Of a stretch of 35,783 bases of DNA, positions 32,766-35,783 are shown piece by piece. Origin of the DNA: an uncultured Eubacteriales bacterium (GTDB taxonomy: Bacteria; Bacillota; Clostridia; Oscillospirales; CAG-382); the NCBI GenBank assembly GCA_934446675.1, contig CAKSEL010000019.1:1-35783 (forward strand), read 5' to 3'. Under the pieces are notes generated by a model. It saw nothing but the letters and a program-made list of their open reading frames with translations, made no database searches and was not told the origin of the DNA. Position 1 is the stretch's first letter. Each line of letters begins with the position of its first letter. A program made the position numbers and the translations under genes.

Positions 32766-32948
32766 ATATGGGGTTTTGTACAAAGTAAAGCCATTTTGGT
32801 AAAAATGTTACTTTTCATATACTCAAACACTCAACAGGACATACTTTTACGACCAGCTCGCTTGCGCGAGATGACTACGGCTGAATGTTACTTTTATGTT
32901 TGGTTGGCTTAATTAGTGCAATTTGGCTTTAATTTAATACAAAAATAT

Positions 32949-32990
32949 ACTCTGTGCATGGTGTTTATGCTTTGCACAGAGTTTTTCTAT
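32949..32990. terminator. ACTCTGTGC hairpin at the centre of copy C
   Basis: ACTCTGTGCA (32949-32958) pairs with TGCACAGAGT (32973-32982), followed by TTTTCTAT. The loop differs from copies A and B but the stem core is the same. Confidence 0.65.
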
Positions 32991-33400
32991 ACATAAAAGT
33001 AGAATTTGAAACCAAGTTTCTTGCCGATAGGCAAGCTGGGCGCAAAAGTGAGTCCTGTTGACTGCATAATAACGCATAAAAATTGTACTTTTCGCACCCA
33101 AAATAAAATTTACGCAGACCGCAACGTGACATGCTATAAAAGTTAAATCTGAGATAAACAAATTTCACTTAGAAACTAACCCCATCGAGCAGTGCGGAGC
33201 ATCTGCGAGCGAAGATAGAAAATTTCGAAGGTGCAGGAAAGTTTAACCGACGATAGTCTGATGTGTGGAGAGGGAGCCGCGAAAATCTTTTGCCTTTTAT
33301 CCTCGTAGGGGACTTTTTCGATTCCGAAAAGAGGGTGAATAGGGTTGCACATGGCAGTAAATTATCTTTTTCAGCCCAAATAAATCAAGCAACAATCACC

Positions 33401-33434
33401 AAAACAAAATGCTCCCGGAGATTAATCCGGAAGC
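33401..33434 (-). terminator. Terminator of gdhA
   Basis: On the minus strand, GCTTCCGGA pairs with TCCGGGAGC (33426-33434 and 33411-33419, one G-U), followed by ATTTTGTTTT. It lies about 30 nt past the gdhA stop. Confidence 0.8.
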
Positions 33435-33461
33435 AAAGAATTTAAATTGATATATACCTAC

Positions 33462-34805
33462 TCAGCAAATACCCTGTGCCATCATAGCGTCGGCAACCTT
33501 CATAAAGCCTGCAATGTTCGCTCCGGAAACAAGATCCTTCTTGCCGGAGAATTCCTTGCCGTACTCGTCGGCTGCGTTGTATGCGTTCTTGTAAATAGTA
33601 ACCATAATGTCGTGAAGCTTTGCGTCAACTTCTTCAAATGTCCAGGACAGTCTCTGCGAGTTCTGGCTCATTTCGAGTGCGCTTGTAGCTACGCCGCCTG
33701 CATTTGCTGCCTTACCGGGTGCAAAGTATACACCGTTTTCCTGGAGATACTTTGTCGCGTCAAGGCTTGTAGGCATATTGGCACCCTCTGCAACGAGCTT
33801 GCAGCCGTTAGCAACAAGTGCCTTTGCGTCGTCGATGAGGAGCTCGTTCTGAGTAGCGCAGGGAAGTGCGATGTCACACTTGATCGTCCAGATTCCCTTG
33901 CCTTCTGTATATACGGCGTTAGGTCTGTAATTTACATAGTCCTTGATTCTGCCGCGCTTAACTTCCTTGATTTCCTTAACGGCAGCAAGATCAATACCCT
34001 CTGCATCATAGATGTAACCGTTGGAGTCGGACATTGCAACTACCTTTGCGCCGAGTGACTGAGCCTTTTCGACAGCATAGATTGCAACGTTTCCTGCGCC
34101 GGATACAACTACGGTCTTGCCCTCAAAGCTCGTGCCGAGGTCCTTGAGCATTTCAGATGCAAAGTATACAAGTCCGTAACCTGTTGCCTGTGTTCTTACA
34201 AGAGAACCGCCCCATGTAAGTCCCTTGCCGGTAAGTACGCCTTCGTAGCAGTCCTTAAGTTTCTTGTACTGACCGAACATATATCCGATTTCTCTTGCGC
34301 CTGTTCCTATATCGCCTGCGGGAACGTCTGTATCTGCGCCGATGTGTCTGTAAAGCTCGTTCATAAAGCTCTGGCAGAATGCCATAACTTCTCTGTCGGA
34401 CTTGCCCTTGGGATCAAAGTCGCTGCCGCCCTTGCCTCCGCCTATCGGAAGCGTTGTAAGAGAATTCTTGAAGATCTGCTCAAATCCGAGGAACTTGATT
34501 ATACCGAGGTTTACGGACGGATGAAGTCTGATACCGCCTTTGTACGGGCCGATTGCGCTGTTAAACTGAACTCTGAAACCGCGGTTTACGTGTACCTTGC
34601 CGTTGTCATCTACCCAAGGTACTCTGAACATTATCTGTCTTTCGGGTTCTACTATTCTTTCGAGAAGTGCGTTTGCTTCATATTCCGGATGCTTTGCGAA
34701 AACCGGTTCGAGGCTTGTGAGCACTTCTGTTGCAGCCTGTATGAATTCGGGCTGTGCCGGGTTCTTTTCCTTGAGCTGTTCAAGGACGTTCTGTACATAG
34801 GACAT
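33462..34805 (-). CDS. gdhA: Glutamate dehydrogenase, hexameric NADP-type
   Basis: A 447-aa enzyme that interconverts 2-oxoglutarate plus ammonium and glutamate. The length and start match the short hexameric GdhA subfamily, usually NADP-dependent. The catalytic lysine is Lys125 in IGGGKGGSDFDPKGKS, with Asp165 in VPAGDIGTGAREIGY. The Rossmann motif VSGAGNVA is at 234-241. The coenzyme choice is inferred from the subfamily, not read from a motif. GGAGG lies before the ATG. It is a single-gene transcript with its own promoter and terminator. Confidence 0.97.
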   Translation of the reverse strand: MSYVQNVLEQLKEKNPAQPEFIQAATEVLTSLEPVFAKHPEYEANALLERIVEPERQIMFRVPWVDDNGKVHVNRGFRVQFNSAIGPYKGGIRLHPSVNLGIIKFLGFEQIFKNSLTTLPIGGGKGGSDFDPKGKSDREVMAFCQSFMNELYRHIGADTDVPAGDIGTGAREIGYMFGQYKKLKDCYEGVLTGKGLTWGGSLVRTQATGYGLVYFASEMLKDLGTSFEGKTVVVSGAGNVAIYAVEKAQSLGAKVVAMSDSNGYIYDAEGIDLAAVKEIKEVKRGRIKDYVNYRPNAVYTEGKGIWTIKCDIALPCATQNELLIDDAKALVANGCKLVAEGANMPTSLDATKYLQENGVYFAPGKAANAGGVATSALEMSQNSQRLSWTFEEVDAKLHDIMVTIYKNAYNAADEYGKEFSGKKDLVSGANIAGFMKVADAMMAQGIC

Positions 34806-34892
34806 TTTAATTTCCTCCGTCTTATATTAAAATTGTTTAGTCTTTGCAAATGTGAAACTCCGTCTTTACGTGCGTTTTCAACATACGGGCTA

Positions 34893-34921
34893 ATTATAGC
34901 ACAGAGAGTTTTTCATTGCAA
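34893..34921 (-). promoter_or_regulatory. Sigma-A promoter of gdhA
   Basis: On the minus strand, TTGCAA (34916-34921), a 17-nt spacer ending TGTGC and consensus TATAAT (34893-34898). The leader is about 80 nt. The gap 34806-35160 otherwise holds only the lipoprotein promoter region. Confidence 0.85.
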
Positions 34922-35090
34922 TAGCTTTTTCGTGCTTTCGGCATACTTTTATAAAAAAATTTCATGTTTCGTCAGAAAACCGACAAATTTTACCGCGCCC
35001 GACGCAAGTTATGACGGATTGATATTTTTTTATTCAAATACTTTAGTCTGTCAAAGCGCGCCGCGGATAAAATGTTTACAAAATACGGCT

Positions 35091-35118
35091 TTAACAAACC
35101 TGTTCTTTAATATATCAT
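35091..35118 (+). promoter_or_regulatory. Possible promoter of the lipoprotein gene
   Basis: TTAACA (35091-35096), a 16-nt spacer and TATCAT (35113-35118). The match is moderate, and other AT-rich alternatives overlap. Confidence 0.35.
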
Positions 35119-35160
35119 TAATGTAATATGTATCATTACCAACATGAAAGGGATTTTCAA

Positions 35161-35703
35161 ATGAAAAACAAGCTTACAATAATATTTGCAGCTCTTATGC
35201 TGCTGTTCTGCCTTACATCTTGTTCCGGCAGGGACGCAAATGCCAAAGACGTTGAAAGTGCAAACGATCAAACCGAACAGACGGAAGAGAACCAAGAAAC
35301 AAAATATTCTACCGCCGACGAACTTGCCGAAGAGTTTATGAGCGTTTGCAAAGACGGAGATGTTGAAAAGATGTACGGTCTTTATTATGACGATATGCTC
35401 ACCGACACCTACGAACGCGTCAAGGACAAGCTTTCCAAAGAAGATTTCGACTCGCTGCTTGCCGACGAAATGAAAACCATATCCGATTACGCCATCTTTG
35501 AATACGGCTCGGAGGATCTCCCCGCCACCGTTTCTCCGCTTTATTATGTAAATTATATGCACTACGGCATGACCGGCAGCGACACCGAACTCACCGAACA
35601 GCAGCTCACGAATTGCGCCGTACTTCGCGTTTTTAAACCCGATAACTCTCAGAGCGATCATATGCTCGCCGAAATCGACGGTTCCTGGTACGTTATAGAA
35701 TAG
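35161..35703 (+). CDS. Small secreted lipoprotein, function unknown
   Basis: A 180-aa protein with a type II signal peptide. Residues 1-20 end in the lipobox LTSC, so Cys21 would be lipidated and the protein held on the outer face of the membrane. Residues 22-50 are a polar, Glu/Gln-rich linker. The rest is an acidic alpha/beta domain (ADELAEEFMSVCKDGDVEKM near 53-72, ending DGSWYVIE) that resembles small NTF2-like or DUF4878-like folds in layout; that is a guess from pattern only. The ATG at 35161 follows AAAGGG with an 8-nt gap; the frame upstream to 35128 is untranslated. The stop codon abuts a dispersed hairpin repeat. Confidence 0.82.
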   Translation: MKNKLTIIFAALMLLFCLTSCSGRDANAKDVESANDQTEQTEENQETKYSTADELAEEFMSVCKDGDVEKMYGLYYDDMLTDTYERVKDKLSKEDFDSLLADEMKTISDYAIFEYGSEDLPATVSPLYYVNYMHYGMTGSDTELTEQQLTNCAVLRVFKPDNSQSDHMLAEIDGSWYVIE

Positions 35704-35783
35704 AGAACGAAGGGGTACGCGCTTTCTTTTTAAAAAGAAAGCTGCAAAGAAAACGGGGAAACGCGCTTTTCTGAAGAAAAGCT
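35701..35783 (+). repeat. Stop-codon-abutting hairpin repeat after the lipoprotein
   Basis: Begins at the TAG stop: TAGAGAACGAAGGGGTACGC, then a perfect palindromic hairpin GCTTTCTTTTT/AAAAAGAAAGC (35721-35742) and GCAAAGAAA. A second hairpin GCTTTTC-TGAA-GAAAAGC (35765-35782) reaches the window edge. It is related to the blocks at 5750-5838 and 11075-11142 and sits in the same position relative to its gene. It may act as a terminator. Confidence 0.7.

Larger units (their letters stand above)
32499..33400. repeat. Intergenic modular repeat, copy C (type-2 arm and inverted type-1 arm)
   Basis: About 900 nt without a credible gene between the rpsR and gdhA terminators. Left half: one unit (about 32501-32640) and a type-2 arm (about 32690-32900) in the same orientation as copy B. 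Centre: a 10-bp ACTCTGTGCA/TGCACAGAGT hairpin (32949-32982). Right half: a type-1 arm and one unit in inverted orientation (about 32996-33390), matching the reverse complement of copy A. The branched-RNA and stop-codon modules are absent. The two halves point towards the central hairpin. Confidence 0.85.

Noticed and set aside
4985..33400. The repeats as a CRISPR array or a known insertion sequence
   Set aside because: There are no regular spacers, no cas genes and no transposase; the modules are irregular and hairpin-rich.
35107..35661. A 184-aa hydrophobic minus-strand frame opposite the lipoprotein
   Set aside because: It is a shadow frame; the plus strand has a lipobox and a ribosome binding site.

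Overview
The window looks like a chromosomal segment of a low-to-mid GC, monoderm Clostridia bacterium, most likely a gut Oscillospiraceae/Ruminococcaceae-type lineage. The genus is inference. The evidence is strong AGGAGG-type ribosome binding sites, sigma-A promoters with 17-nt spacers, a Firmicutes housekeeping gene order, an S-layer-homology (SLH) surface protein with a cohesin-like domain, and a PASTA-type Ser/Thr kinase with a PP2C partner. No tRNA, rRNA, CRISPR, transposase, phage or plasmid gene was recognised.

Layout. Positions 1-7812 (minus strand) hold secreted or surface functions: a 947-aa exported protein followed by a tiny 41-aa ORF, a DUF1846 protein, and an SLH/cohesin-like protein. 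Positions 7994-10336 (plus) hold a large sugar-1-phosphate nucleotidyltransferase fused to a degenerate phosphohexomutase-like domain, divergent from the SLH gene. Positions 11140-17071 (minus) hold an atypical GyrB/ParE-like topoisomerase subunit, mnmE, prfB, rplS and lepB. Positions 17263-31027 (minus) form a near-continuous 14-gene operon: yicC, remA, gmk, rpoZ, priA, def, fmt, a YugP-type metallopeptidase, rsmB, rlmN, PP2C phosphatase, PASTA kinase, rsgA and a GNAT. It closely follows the Bacillus subtilis yloC-to-rsgA order, but lacks coaBC and has the metallopeptidase inserted. Positions 31335-32444 (plus) are the classical rpsF-ssb-rpsR operon. Positions 33462-34805 (minus) are gdhA, and 35161-35703 (plus) encode a lipoprotein.

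The most unusual content is in three long gene-free stretches (about 4.96-5.84, 10.34-11.14 and 32.5-33.4 kb). They are copies of one modular, hairpin-rich repeat family. The modules are: units with a CTTTTCG/CGAAAAG hairpin; two alternative arms (type 1 and type 2); a central ACTCTGTGC hairpin; an 80-nt segment that folds as a multi-branched RNA and shows compensatory base changes between two copies; and a short hairpin repeat that begins exactly at the stop codon of the neighbouring gene. That last module abuts three unrelated genes. The third stretch carries a type-2 arm and an inverted type-1 arm meeting at the central hairpin. This covarying family is the best candidate for something undescribed in the window.

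How the genes work together: the large operon couples nucleotide supply (gmk), transcription (rpoZ), replication restart (priA), formyl-Met handling (fmt, def), rRNA methylation (rsmB, rlmN), 30S maturation (rsgA) and cell-wall-sensing phosphorylation (kinase/phosphatase). The other genes add translation (prfB, rplS, rpsF, rpsR, mnmE), protein export (lepB), ammonium assimilation (gdhA) and envelope components. All functional calls are from sequence motifs read by eye; no database search was run.
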